In this document: in pieces, positions 25,900-39,940 of the stretch
Layout of the letters: each line of letters begins with the position of its first letter
Position numbering within the stretch: the first letter of the stretch is position 1
Source of the DNA: Balanoglossus misakiensis
Taxonomy: Eukaryota; Hemichordata
DNA: 64,000 bases
Assembly (NCBI GenBank): GCA_040954595.2
Contig: CM082580.2
Span: forward strand, 1,116,001 to 1,180,000
Direction of reading: 5' to 3'
Notes under the pieces: model-generated
What the model saw: only the letters and a program-made list of their open reading frames with translations
Databases searched by the model: none
Told to the model about the DNA's origin: nothing
Made by a program: the position numbers and the translations under genes

Positions 25900-28800
25900 T
25901 TCCAAACACAGCCTCGTTTATTTACCGATTTCTGTTGTGATGCGCATAACACATAGATAGGCCTATGCGCATAAGAACGTTTTCCACTAGACTCTGTAGA
26001 TCGACGGATAGCTGTAAAATTTCCATGGTTGCTTCCAAACAGCCTCGTTTATTTACCGATTTCTGTTGTGAGGCGCAGAACACATGATAGGCCTATGCGC
26101 ATGAGACATGTTTCCACTAGACTCTGTAGATCGACGGATAGTTGTAAAATTTCATGGTTGCTTCCAAATACAGCCTCGTTTATTTACCGATTTCTGTTGT
26201 GATGCGCATAACACATTGATAGGCCTATGCGCATAAGAACGTTTCCACTAGACTTTGTAGATCGACGGATAGTTGTACAATGTCCATGGTTGCTTCCAAA
26301 CAGCCTCGTTTATTTACCGAATTCTGTTGTGAGGCGCAGAGCACGTAATAGGCCTATGCGCATAAGAAAGTTTTCCACCAGACTCTGTAGATCGACGGAT
26401 AGTTGTAAAATTTCCATGGTTGCTTCCAAACAGCCTCGTTTATTTACCGATTTCTGTTGTGATGCGCAGAACACATAGATAGGCATATGTGCATAATAAA
26501 GTTTTCCACTAGACTCTGTAGATCGAGAGATAGTTCTAAAATTTCCATGGTTGCTTCCAAACACAGCCTCGTTTGTTTACAAAATTCTGTTGTGATGCGC
26601 AGAACACATATATAGGCCTATGCGCATAATAACGTTTTCCACTAGACTCTGTAGATCGACGGATAGTTGTAAAATTTCCATGGTTGCTTCCAAATAGCCT
26701 CGTTTATTTACCGAATTCTGTTGTGAGGCGCAGAACACATAGATAGGCATATGTGCATAATAAAGTTTTCCACTATAGACTCTGTAGATCGAGAGATAGT
26801 TCTAAAATGTCCATGGTTGCTTCCAAACACAGCCTCGTTTGTTTACAAAATTCTGTTGTGATGCGCAGAACACATATATAGGCCTATGCGCATAAGAACG
26901 TTTCCACTAGACTCTGTAGATCGACGGATAGCTGTAAAATTTCCATGGTTGCTTCCAAACAGCCTCGTTTATTTACCGAATTCTGTTGTGAGGCGCAGAA
27001 CACATAGATAGGCATATGTGCATAAGAAAGTTTTCCACTACAGACTCTGTAGATCGAGAGATAGTTCTAAAATGTCCATGGTTGCTTCCAAACACAGCCT
27101 CGTTTATTTACCGATTTCTGTTGTGATGCGCATAACACATAGATAGGCCTATGCGCATAAGAACGTTTTCCACTAGACTCTGTAGATCGACGGATAGTTG
27201 TACAATTTCCATGGTTGCTTCCAAACAGCATCGTTTATTTACCGAATTCTGTTGTGAGGCGCAGAACACGTAATAGGTCTATGCGCATAAGGAAGTTTTC
27301 CACCAGACTCTGTAGATCGACGGATAGTTGTACAATTTCCATGGTTGCTTCCAAACAGCCTCGTTTATTTACCGATTTCTGTTGTGAGGCGCAGAACACA
27401 TGATAGGCCTATGCGCATAAGACATTTTTCCACTAGACTCTGTAGATCGACGGATAGTTCTAAAATTTCCATGGTTGCTTCCAAACAGCCTCGTTTATTT
27501 ACCGAATTCTGTTGTGAGGCGCAGAGCACGTAATAGGCCTATGCGCATAAGAAAGTTTTCCACCAGACTCTGTAGATCGACGGATAGTTGTAAAATTTCA
27601 TGGTTGCTTCCAAATACAGCCTCGTTTATTTACCGATTTCTGTTGTGATGCGCATAACACATAGATAGGCCTATGCGCATAAGAACGTTTTCCACTAGAC
27701 TCTTTAGATCGACGGATAGTTGTACAATTTCCATGGTTGCTTCCAAACAGCCTCGTTTATTTACCGATTTCTGTTGTGAGGCGCAGAACACATGATAGGC
27801 CTATGCGCATAAGACATTTTTCCACTAGACTCTGTAGATCGACGGATAGTTCTAAAATTTCCATGGTTGCTTCCAAACAGCCTCGTTTATTTACCGAATT
27901 CTGTTGTGAGGCGCAGAGCACGTAATAGGCCTATGCGCATAAGAAAGTTTTCCACCAGACTCTGTAGATCGACGGATAGTTGTAAAATTTCCATGGTTGC
28001 TTCCAAACAGCCTCGTTTATTTACCGATTTCTGTTGTGATGCGCAGAACACATAGATAGGCATATGTGCATAATAAAGTTTTCCACTAGACTCTGTAGAT
28101 CGAGAGATAGTTCTAAAATTTCCATGGTTGCTTCCAAACACAGCCTCGTTTGTTTACAAAATTCTGTTGTGATGCGCAGAACACATATATAGGCCTATGC
28201 GCATAATAACGTTTTCCACTAGACTCTGTAGATCGACGGATAGTTGTAAAATTTCCATGGTTGCTTCCAAACAGCCTCGTTTATTTACCGAATTCTGTTG
28301 TGAGGCGCAGAACACATAGATAGGCATATGTGCATAAGAAAGTTTTCCACTATAGACTCTGTAGATCGAGAGATAGTTCTAAAATGTCCATGGTTGCTTC
28401 CAAACACAGCCTCGTTTGTTTACAAAATTCTGTTGTGATGCGCAGAACACATATATAGGCCTATGCGCATAATAACGTTTTCCACTAGACTCTGTAGATC
28501 GACGGATAGCTGTAAAATTTCCATGGTTGCTTCCAAACAGCCTCGTTTATTTACCGAATTCTGTTGTGAGGCGCAGAACACATAAATAGGCATATGTGCA
28601 TAAGAAAGTTTTCCACTACAGACTCTGTAGATCGAGAGATAGTTCTAAAATGTCCATGGTTGCTTCCAAACACAGCCTCGTTTATTTACCGATTTCTGTT
28701 GTGATGCGCATAACACATAGATAGGCCTATGCGCATAAGAACGTTTTCCACTAGACTCTGTAGATCGACGGATAGCTGTAAAATTTCCATGGTTGCTTCC

Positions 28801-29464
28801 AAACAGCCTCGTTTATTTACCGATTTCTGTTGTGAGGCGCAGAACACATGATAGGCCTATGCGCATGAGACATGTTTCCACTAGACTCTGTAGATCGACG
28901 GATAGTTGTAAAATTTCATGGTTGCTTCCAAATACAGCCTCGTTTATTTACCGATTTCTGTTGTGATGCGCATAACACATTGATAGGCCTATGCGCATAA
29001 GAACGTTTCCACTAGACTTTGTAGATCGACGGATAGTTGTACAATGTCCATGGTTGCTTCCAAACAGCCTCGTTTATTTACCGAATTCTGTTGTGAGGCG
29101 CAGAGCACGTAATAGGCCTATGCGCATAAGAAAGTTTTCCACCAGACTCTGTAGATCGACGGATAGTTGTAAAATTTCCATGGTTGCTTCCAAACAGCCT
29201 CGTTTATTTACCGATTTCTGTTGTGATGCGCAGAACACATAGATAGGCATATGTGCATAATAAAGTTTTCCACTAGACTCTGTAGATCGAGAGATATTTC
29301 TAAAATTTCCATGGTTGCTTCCAAACACAGCCTCGTTTGTGTACAAAATTCTGTTGTGATGCGCAGAACACATATATAGGCCTATGCGCATAATAACGTT
29401 TTCCACTAGACTCTGTAGATCGACGGATAGTTGTAAAATTTCCATGGTTGCTTCCAAATAGCCT
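25900..29464 (+). repeat. Higher-order duplication in satellite A, offset 2764 bp
   Basis: About 25900-26700 recurs at about 28664-29464, offset 2764 bp (21 monomers). Diagnostic shared variants are GAGACATGTTTCC (near 26104 and 28868) and the single-base AAATAGCC variant (near 26692 and 29456). Between them lie further A monomers of the usual subtypes. Confidence 0.75.
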
Positions 29465-30340
29465 CGTTTATTTACCGAATTCTGTTGTGAGGCGCAGAAC
29501 ACATAGATAGGCCTATGCGCATAAGAACGTTTTCCACTAGACTCTGTAGATCGACGGATAGTTGTACAATTTCCATGGTTGCTTCCAAACAGCCTCGTTT
29601 ATTTACCGATTTCTGTTGTGAGGCGCAGAACACATGACAGGCCTATGCGCATAAGACATTTTTCCACTAGACTCTGTAGATCGACGGATAGTTCTAAAAT
29701 TTCCATGGTTGCTTCCAAACAGCCTCGTTTATTTACCGAATTCTGTTGTGAGGCACAGAACACATAGATAGGCCTATGTGCATAAGAAAGTTTTCCACTA
29801 TAGACTCTGTAGATCGAGAGATAGTTCTAAAATGTCCATGGTTGCTTCCAAACACAGCCTCGTTTGTTTACAAAATTCTGTTGTGATGCGCAGAACACAT
29901 ATATAGGCCTATGCGCATAATAACGTTTTCCACTAGACTCTGTAGATCGACGGATAGTTGTAAAATTTCCATGGTTGCTTCCAAACAGCCTCGTTTATTT
30001 ACCGAATTCTGTTGTGAGGCGCAGAACACATAGATAGGCATATGTGCATAAGAAAGTTTTCCACTATAGACTCTGTAGATCGAGAGATAGTTCTAAAATG
30101 TCCATGGTTGCTACCAAACACAGCCTCGTTTGTTTACAACATTCTGTTGTGATGCGCAGAACACATATATAGGCCTATGCGCATAAGAACGTTTCCACTA
30201 GACTCTGTAGATCGACGGATAGCTGTAAAATTTCTATGGTTGCTTCCAAACAGCCTCGTTTATTTACCGATTTCTGTTGTGAGGCGCAGAACACATGATA
30301 GGCCTATGCGCATGAGACATTTTTCCACTAGACTCTGTAG

Positions 30341-30350
30341 ATCGACGGAT
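30341..30350. other. Satellite A / satellite B junction
   Basis: The A monomer is normal up to ATCGACGGAT. The next base begins TTTGAGATTTTGC, a normal B monomer phase. Both monomers contain ATCGACG, so the switch falls at or just after 7 bp of shared sequence. There is no spacer, no transposon and no decayed monomers between the families. Confidence 0.9.
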
Positions 30351-32252
30351 TTTGAGATTTTGCAAATTCGAAAATTTGTCATTTTTTGATGATTTTCACC
30401 CATGATTTTTTTCAAAAATCGACGAAATTTTGAGATTTTGCAAAGTCGAAAATTTGTCATTTTTTGATTATTTTCACCCATGATTTTTTTCAAAAATCGA
30501 CAAAATTTTTAGATTTTGCAAAGTCGACAATTTGTCATTTTTTGATGATTTTCACCATGATTTTTTTTTAAAAAATGACGAAATTTTGAGATTTTGCAAA
30601 GACGAAAATTTGTAATTTTTTGATGATTTTCACCCATGATTTTTTTTCAAAAATGTACGAAATTTTGAGATTTTGCAAAGTCGAAAATTTGTAATTTTTT
30701 GATGATTTTCACCCATGATTTTTTTCAAAAATCGACGAAATTTGAGATTTTGCAAAGTCGAAAATTTGTCATTTTTTGATGATTTTCACCCATGTTTTTT
30801 TTCAAAAATCTACGAAATTTTGAGATTTTGCAAAGTCGAAAATTTGTCATTTTTTGATGATTTTCACCCATGATTTTTTTCAAAAATCGACAAAATTTTT
30901 AGATTTTGCAAAGTCGAAAATTTGTAATTTTTTGATGATTTTTACCCATGATTTTTTTTTTTCAAAAATCGACGAAATTTTGAGATTTTGCAAAGACGAA
31001 AATTTGTAATTTTTTGATGATTTTCACCCATGATTTTTCTCAAAAATCGACGAAATTTTGAGATTTTGCAAAGTCGAAAATTTGTAATTTTTTGATGATT
31101 TTCACCCATGATTTTTTTTCAAAAATCAACGAACCCATGATTTTTTTTCCAAAATCGACAAAATTTTGAGATTTTGCAAAGTCGAAAATTTGTCATTTTT
31201 TGATGATTTTCACCCATGATTTTTCTCAAAAATCGACGAAATTTTGAGATTTTGCAAAGTCGAAAATTTGTAATTTTTTGATGATTTTCACCCATGATTT
31301 TTTTTCAAAAATCGACGAAATTTTGAGATTTTGCAATGTCGAAAATTTGTCATTTATTAATGATTTTCACCCATGATTTTTTTTCAAAAATCGACAAATT
31401 TTTGAGATTTTGCAAAGTCGAAAATTTGTAATTTTTTGATGATTTTCACCCATGTTTTTTTTCAAAATTGAACGAACCCATGATTTTTTTCAAAAATCGA
31501 CGAAATTTTGAGATTTTGCAAAGTCGAAAATTTGTCATTTTTTGATGATTTTCACCCATGATTTTTTTCAAAAATCGACAAAATTTTGAGATTTTGCAAA
31601 GTCGAAAATTTGTAATTTTTTGATGATTTTTACCCATGATTTTTTTTTTCAAAAATCGACGAAATTTTGAGATTTTGCAAATTCGAAAATTTGTAATTTT
31701 TTGATGATTTTCACCCTTTTTTTTTCAAAAATCAACGAACCCATGATTTTTTTTCAAAAATCTACGAAATTTTGAGATTTTGCAAAGTCGAAAATTTGTC
31801 ATTTTTTGATGATTTTCACCCATGATTTTTTTCAAAAATCGACAAAATTTTTAGATTTTGCAAAGTCGAAAATTTGTAATTTTTTGATGATTTTTACCCA
31901 TGATTTTTTTTTTCAAAAATCGACGAAATTTTGAGATTTTGCAAAGACGAAAATTTGTAATTTTTTGATGATTTTCACCCATATTTTTTTTCAAAATTGA
32001 ACGAACCCATGATTTTTTTCAAAAATCGACGAAATTTTGAGATTTTGCAAAGTCGAAAATTTGTCATTTTTTGATGATTTTCACCCATGATTTTTTTCAA
32101 AAATCGACGAAATTTTGAGATTTTGCAAAGTCGAAAATGTGTCATTTTTTGATGATTTTCACCCATGATTTTTTTCAAAAATCGACAAAATTTTGAGATT
32201 TTGCAAATTCGAAAATTTGTAATTTTTTGATGATTTTCACCCATGTTTTTTT

Positions 32253-34094
32253 TCAAAAATCAACGAACCCATGATTTTTTTTCAAAAATCGACAAAATTT
32301 TGAGATTTTGCAAAGTCGAAAATTTGTCATTTTTTGATGATTTTCACCCATGATTTTTCTCAAAAATCGACGAAATTTTGCAAAGTCGAAAATTTGTAAT
32401 TTTTTGATGATTTTCACCCATGATTTTTTTTCAAAAATCGACGAAATTTTGAGATTTTGCAAAGTCGAAAATTTGTCATTTATTAATGATTTTCACCCAT
32501 GATTTTTTTTCAAAAATCGACAAAATTTTGAGATTTTGCAAAGTCGAAAATTTGTAATTTTTTGATGATTTTCACCCATGTTTTTTTTCAAAATTGAACG
32601 AACCCATGATTTTTTTCAAAAATCGACGAAATTTTGAGATTTTGCAAAGTCGAAAATTTGTCATTTTTTGATGATTTTCACCCATGTTTTTTTTTTCAAA
32701 AATCGACGAAATTTTGAGATTTTGCAAAGTCGAAAATTTGTCATTTATTAATGATTTTCACCCATGATTTTTTTTCAAAAATCGACAAATTTTTGAGATT
32801 TTGCAAAGTCGAAAATTTGTAATTTTTTGATGATTTTCACCCATGTTTTTTTTCAAAATTGAACGAACCCATGATTTTTTTCAAAAATCGACGAAATTTT
32901 GAGATTTTGCAAAGTCGAAAATTTATCATTTTTTGATGATTTTCACCCATGATTTTTTTCAAAAATCGACAAAATTTTGAGATTTTGCAAAATCGAAAAT
33001 TTGTAATTTTTTGATGATTTTTACCCATGATTTTTTTTTTCAAAAATCGACGAAATTTTGAGATTTTGCAAATTCGAAAATTTGTAATTTTTTGATGATT
33101 TTCACCCTTTTTTTTTCAAAAATCAACGAACCCATGATTTTTTTCAAAAATCGACAAAATTTTTAGATTTTGCAAAGTCGAAAATTTGTCATTTTTTGAT
33201 GATTTTCACCCATGATTTTTTTCAAAAATCGACGAAATTTTGAGATTTTGCAAAGTCGAAAATGTGTCATTTTTTGATGATTTTCACCCATGATTTTTTT
33301 CAAAAATCGACAAAATTTTGAGATTTTGCAAATTCGAAAATTTGTAATTTTTTGATGATTTTCACCCATGTTTTTTTTCAAAAATCAACGAACCCATGAT
33401 TTTTTTTCAAAAATCGACAAAATTTTGAGATTTTGCAAAGTCGAAAATTTGTCATTTTTTGATGATTTTCACCCATGATTTTTCTCAAAAATCGACGAAA
33501 TTTTGAGATTTTGCAAAGTCGAAAATTTGTAATTTTTTGATGATTTTCACCCATGATTTTTTTTCAAAAATCGACGAAATTTTGAGATTTTGCAAAGTCG
33601 AAAATTTGTCATTTATTAATGATTTTCACCCATGATTTTTTTTCAAAAATCGACAAAATTTTGAGATTTTGCAAAGTCGAAAATTTGTAATTTTTTGATG
33701 ATTTTCACCCATGTTTTTTTTCAAAATGGAACGAACCCATGATTTTTTTCAAAAATCGACGAAATTTTGAGATTTTGCAAAGTCGAAAATTTGTCATTTT
33801 TTGATGATTTTTTCCCATGATTTTGTTTTTCAAAAATCGACCAAATTTTGAGATTTTGCAAAGACAAAAAATTGTCATTTTTTGATGATTTTCACCCATG
33901 ATTTTTTTCAAAAATCGACGAAATTTTGAGATTTTGCAAAGACGAAAATTTGTCGTTTTTTGATGATTTTCACCCATGATTTTTCTCAAAAATCGACGAA
34001 ATTTTGAGATTTTGCAAAGTCGAAAATTTGTCATTTTTTGATGATTTTCACCCATGATTCTTTTCAAAAATCGACGAAATTTGAGATTTTGCAA
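32253..34094 (+). repeat. Satellite B segmental duplicate, copy 1 (8257-bp offset)
   Basis: This stretch and 40510-42351 carry the same ordered series of monomer variants at a constant offset of 8257 bp, including the unusual TTTTTTCCCATGATTTTG unit (33814 and 42071). Past about 34.3 kb the match continues at 8337 bp, consistent with one monomer gained (about 80 bp). Confidence 0.8.
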
Positions 34095-37000
34095 AGTCGA
34101 AAATTTGTCATTTTTTGATGATTTTTACCCATGATTTTTTTTTTCAAAAATCGACCAAATTTTGAGATTTTGCAAAGACGAAAATTTGTCATTTTTTGAT
34201 GATTTTCACCCATGATTTTTCTCAAAAATCGACGAAATTTTGAGATTTTGCAAAGTCAAAAATTTGTCATTTTTTGATGATTTTCACCCATGATTTTTTT
34301 CAAAAATCGACGAAATTTAAGATTTTGCAAAGTCGAAAATTTGTCAATTTTTGATGATTTTCACCCATGATTTTTTTCAAAAATCGACGAAATTTTGAGA
34401 TTTTGCAAAGTCGAAAATTTGTCATTTTTTGATAATTTTTTCCTATGATTTTTCTCAAAAATCGACGAAATTTTGAGATTTTGCAAAGTCAAAAATTTGT
34501 CATTTTTTGATGATTTTCACCCATGATTTTTTTCAAAAATCGACGAAATTTTGAGATTTTGCAAAGTCGAAAATTTGTCATTTTTTGATGATTTTCACCC
34601 ATGATTTTTTTCAAAAATCGACAAAATTTTTAGATTTTGCAAAGTCGAAAATTTGTAATTTTTTGATGATTTTTACCCATGATTTTTTTTTTCAAAAATC
34701 GACGATTTTTTGAGATTTTGCAAAGACGAAACTTTTTAATTTTTTGATGATTTTCACCCATGACTTTTTTTCAAAAATTTACGAAATTTTGAGATTTTGC
34801 AAATTCGAAAATTTGTCATTTTTTGATGATTTTCACCCATGTTTTTTTTCAAAAATCAACGAACCCATGATTTTTTTTCAAAAATCGACAAAATTTTGAG
34901 ATTTTGCAAAGTCGAAAATTTGTCATTTTTTGATGATTTTCACCCATGATTTTTTTCAAAAATCGACGAAATTTTGAGATTTTGCAAAGTCGAAAATTTG
35001 TCATTTTTTGATTATTTTCACCCATGATTTTTTTCAAAAATCGACAAAATTTTTAGATTTTGCAAAGTCGACAATTTGTCATTTTTTGATGATTTTCACC
35101 ATGATTTTTTTTTAAAAAATGACGAAATTTTGAGATTTTGCAAAGACGAAAATTTGTAATTTTTTGATGATTTTCACCCATGATTTTTTTTCAAAAATGT
35201 ACGAAATTTTGAGATTTTGCAAAGTCGAAAATTTGTCATTTTTTGATGATTTTCACCCATGATTTTTTTCAAAAATCGACGAAATTTGAGATTTTGCAAA
35301 GTCGAAAATTTGTCATTTTTTGATGATTTTCACCCATGTTTTTTTTCAAAAATCTACGAAATTTTGAGATTTTGCAAAGTCGAAAATTTGTCATTTTTTG
35401 ATGATTTTCACCCATGATTTTTTTCAAAAATCGACAAAATTTTTAGATTTTGCAAAGTCGAAAATTTGTAATTTTTTGATGATTTTTACCCATGATTTTT
35501 TTTTTTCAAAAATCGACGAAATTTTGAGATTTTGCAAAGACGAAAATTTGTAATTTTTTGATGATTTTCACCCATGACTTTTTTTCAAAAATTTACGAAA
35601 TTTTGAGATTTTGCAAAGTCGAAAATTTGTCATTTTTTGATGATTTTCACCCATGATTTCTCTCAAAAATCGACGAAATTTTGAGATTTTGCAAAGTCGA
35701 AAATTTGTAATTTTTTGATGATTTTCACCCATGATTTTTTTTCAAAAATCAACGAACCCATGATTTTTTTTCAAAAATCGACAAAATTTTGAGATTTTGC
35801 AAAGTCGAAAATTTGTCATTTTTTGATGATTTTCACCCATGATTTTTCTCAAAAATCGACGAAATTTTGAGATTTTGCAAAGTCGAAAATTTGTAATTTT
35901 TTGATGATTTTCACCCATGATTTTTTTTCAAAAATCGACGAAATTTTGAGATTTTGCAATGTCGAAAATTTGTCATTTATTAATGATTTTCACCCATGAT
36001 TTTTTTTCAAAAATCGACAAATTTTTGAGATTTTGCAAAGTCGAAAATTTGTAATTTTTTGATGATTTTCACCCATGTTTTTTTTCAAAATTGAACGAAC
36101 CCATGATTTTTTTCAAAAATCGACGAAATTTTGAGATTTTGCAAAGTCGAAAATTTGTCATTTTTTGATGATTTTCACCCATGATTTTTTTCAAAAATCG
36201 ACAAAATTTTTAGATTTTGCAAAGTCGAAAATTTGTAATTTTTTGATGATTTTTACCCATGATTTTTTTTTTCAAAAATCGACGAAATTTTGAGATTTTG
36301 CAAATTCGAAAATTTGTAATTTTTTGATGATTTTCACCCTTTTTTTTCAAAAATCAACGAACCCATGATTTTTTTTCAAAAATCTACGAAATTTTGAGAT
36401 TTTGCAAAGTCGAAAATTTGTCATTTTTTGATGATTTTCACCCATGATTTTTTTCAAAAATCGACAAAATTTTTAGATTTTGCAAAGTCGAAAATTTGTA
36501 ATTTTTTGATGATTTTTACCCATGATTTTTTTTTTCAAAAATCGACGAAATTTTGAGATTTTGCAAAGACGAAAATTTGTAATTTTTTGATGATTTTCAC
36601 CCATATTTTTTTTCAAAATTGAACGAACCCATGATTTTTTTCAAAAATCGACGAAATTTTGAGATTTTGCAAATTCGAAAATTTGTCATTTTTTGATGAT
36701 TTTCACCCATGTTTTTTTTCAAAATTCGACGAAATTTTGAGATTTTGCAAAGTCGAAAATGTGTCATTTTTTGATGATTTTCACCCATGATTTTTTTCAA
36801 AAATCGACAAAATTTTGAGATTTTGCAAATTCGAAAATTTGTAATTTTTTGATGATTTTCACCCATGTTTTTTTTCAAAAATCAACGAACCCATGATTTT
36901 TTTTCAAAAATCGACAAAATTTTGAGATTTTGCAAAGTCGAAAATTTGTCATTTTTTGATGATTTTCACCCATGATTTTTCTCAAAAATCGACGAAATTT

Positions 37001-38583
37001 TGCAAAGTCGAAAATTTGTAATTTTTTGATGATTTTCACCCATGATTTTTTTTCAAAAATCGACGAAATTTTGAGATTTTGCAAAGTCGAAAATTTGTCA
37101 TTTATTAATGATTTTCACCCATGATTTTTTTTCAAAAATCGACAAAATTTTGAGATTTTGCAAAGTCGAAAATTTGTAATTTTTTGATGATTTTCACCCA
37201 TGTTTTTTTTCAAAATTGAACGAACCCATGATTTTTTTCAAAAATCGACGAAATTTTGAGATTTTGCAAAGTCGAAAATTTGTCATTTTTTGATGATTTT
37301 CACCCATGTTTTTTTTTCAAAAATCGACGAAATTTTGAGATTTTGCAAAGTCGAAAATTTGTCATTTATTAATGATTTTCACCCATGATTTTTTTTCAAA
37401 AATCGACAAATTTTTGAGATTTTGCAAAGTCGAAAATTTGTAATTTTTTGATGATTTTCACCCATGTTTTTTTTCAAAATTGAACGAACCCATGATTTTT
37501 TTCAAAAATCGACGAAATTTTGAGATTTTGCAAAGTCGAAAATTTGTCATTTTTTGATGATTTTCACCCATGATTTTTTTCAAAAATCGACAAAATTTTG
37601 AGATTTTGCATAGTCGAAAATTTGTAATTTTTTGATGATTTTTACCCATGATTTTTTTTTTCAAAAATCGACGAAATTTTGAGATTTTGCAAATTCGAAA
37701 ATTTGTAATTTTTTGATGATTTTCACCCTTTTTTTTTCAAAAATCAACGAACCCATGATTTTTTTTCAAAAATCTACGAAATTTTGAGATTTTGCAAAGT
37801 CGAAAATTTGTCATTTTTTGATGATTTTCACCCATGATTTTTTTCAAAAATCGACAAAATTTTTAGATTTTGCAAAGTCGAAAATTTGTAATTTTTTGAT
37901 GATTTTTACCCATGATTTTTTTTTTCAAAAATCGACGAAATTTTGAGATTTTGCAAAGACGAAAATTTGTAATTTTTTGATGATTTTCACCCATATTTTT
38001 TTTCAAAATTGAACGAACCCATGATTTTTTTCAAAAATCGACGAAATTTTGAGATTTTGCAAAGTCGAAAATTTGTCATTTTTTGATGATTTTCACCCAT
38101 GATTTTTTTCAAAAATCGACGAAATTTTGAGATTTTGCAAAGTCGAAAATGTGTCATTTTTTGATGATTTTCACCCATGATTTTTTTCAAAAATCGACAA
38201 AATTTTGAGATTTTGCAAATTCGAAAATTTGTAATTTTTTGATGATTTTCACCCATGTTTTTTTTCAAAAATCAACGAACCCATGATTTTTTTTCAAAAA
38301 TCGACAAAATTTTGAGATTTTGCAAAGTCGAAAATTTGTCATTTTTTGATGATTTTCACCCATGATTTTTCTCAAAAATCGACGAAATTTTGCAAAGTCG
38401 AAAATTTGTAATTTTTTGATGATTTTCACCCATGATTTTTTTTCAAAAATCGACGAAATTTTGAGATTTTGCAAAGTCGAAAATTTGTCATTTATTAATG
38501 ATTTTCACCCATGATTTTTTTTCAAAAATCGACAAAATTTTGAGATTTTGCAAAGTCGAAAATTTGTAATTTTTTGATGATTT

Positions 38584-39940
38584 TCACCCATGTTTTTTTT
38601 CAAAATTGAACGAACCCATGATTTTTTTCAAAAATCGACGAAATTTTGAGATTTTGCAAAGTCGAAAATTTGTCATTTTTTGATGATTTTCACCCATGAT
38701 TTTTTTCAAAAATCGACAAAATTTTGAGATTTTGCAAAGTCGAAAATTTGTAATTTTTTGATGATTTTTACCCATGATTTTTTTTTTCAAAAATCGACGA
38801 AATTTTGAGATTTTGCAAATTCGAAAATTTGTAATTTTTTGATGATTTTCACCCTTTTTTTTCAAAAATCAACGAACCCATGATTTTTTTTCAAAAATCT
38901 ACGAAATTTTGAGATTTTGCAAAGTCGAAAATTTGTCATTTTTTGATGATTTTCACCCATGATTTTTTTCAAAAATCGACAAAATTTTTAGATTTTGCAA
39001 AGTCGAAAATTTGTAATTTTTTGATGATTTTTACCCATGATTTTTTTTTTCAAAAATCGACGAAATTTTGAGATTTTGCAAAGACGAAAATTTGTAATTT
39101 TTTGATGATTTTCACCCATATTTTTTTTCAAAATTGAACGAACCCATGATTTTTTTCAAAAATCGACGAAATTTTGAGATTTTGCAAAGTCGAAAATTTG
39201 TCATTTTTTGATGATTTTCACCCATGATTTTTTTCAAAAATCGACGAAATTTTGAGATTTTGCAAAGTCGAAAATGTGTCATTTTTTGATGATTTTCACC
39301 CATGATTTTTTTCAAAAATCGACAAAATTTTGAGATTTTGCAAATTCGAAAATTTGTAATTTTTTGATGATTTTCACCCATGTTTTTTTTCAAAAATCAA
39401 CGAACCCATGATTTTTTTTCAAAAATCGACAAAATTTTGAGATTTTGCAAAGTCGAAAATTTGTCATTTTTTGATGATTTTCACCCATGATTTTTCTCAA
39501 AAATCGACGAAATTTTGAGATTTTGCAAAGTCGAAAATTTGTAATTTTTTGATGATTTTCACCCATGATTTTTTTCAAAAATCGACGAAATTTTGAGATT
39601 TTGCAAAGTCGAAAATGTGTCATTTTTTGATGATTTTCACCCATGATTTTTTTCAAAAATTGACAAAATTTTGAGATTTTGCAAATTCGAAAATTTGTAA
39701 TTTTTTGATGATTTTCACCCATGTTTTTTTTCAAAAATCAACGAACCCATGATTTTTTTTCAAAAATCGACAAAATTTTGAGATTTTGCAAAGTCGAAAA
39801 TTTGTCATTTTTTGATGATTTTCACCCATGATTTTTCTCAAAAATCGACGAAATTTTGCAAAGTCGAAAATTTGTAATTTTTTGATGATTTTCACCCATG
39901 ATTTTTTTTCAAAAATCGACGAAATTTTGAGATTTTGCAA
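38584..39940 (+). repeat. Satellite B segmental duplicate, copy 1 (7360-bp offset)
   Basis: The variant order over about 1.36 kb is repeated at 45944-47300 with a constant 7360-bp offset. The one difference I saw is outside this core: a TTCTTTTTTG unit near 45769 in place of TAATTTTTTG. Confidence 0.8.

Larger units (their letters stand above)
1..30350 (+). repeat. Satellite A: ~130-134 bp tandem array
   Basis: A continuous head-to-tail array in one orientation, about 230 monomers, already in progress at base 1. Landmarks in each monomer, in order: TTCCATGGTTGCTTCCAAAC, CAGCCTCGTTTATTTACCG, an EcoRI-like GAATTCTG or GATTTCTG, TTGTGAGGCGCAGAACAC, AGGCCTATGCGCATAAG, TTTTCCACTAGACTCTGTAG, ATCGACGGATAG. 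The consensus I counted is 130 bp, about 42% GC. Small indels (CACAGCC for CAGCC, ACATAGATAGG for ACATGATAGG, CACTATAGACTC for CACTAGACTC) give 131-134 bp. Monomers fall into recurring subtypes that alternate in ordered strings, so the array has higher-order structure. No gene is visible; short open frames of about 60-140 codons recur with the monomer on both strands and are repeat artefacts. I did not recognise the family. A centromeric or pericentromeric location is possible but unproven. Confidence 0.97.

Noticed and set aside
29074-29502. 142-residue open frame on the minus strand of satellite A
   Set aside because: It spans three monomers and is explained by indels that happen to keep the frame; equivalents of other lengths recur all along the array.
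1-30350. CRISPR array (regular repeats)
   Set aside because: There are no unique spacers: the whole ~130-bp unit repeats, monomers are far longer than CRISPR repeats, and the setting is eukaryotic.
1-30350. CENP-B box in satellite A
   Set aside because: I found no match to the TTCG-N4-A-N2-CGGG pattern in the monomer variants I read.
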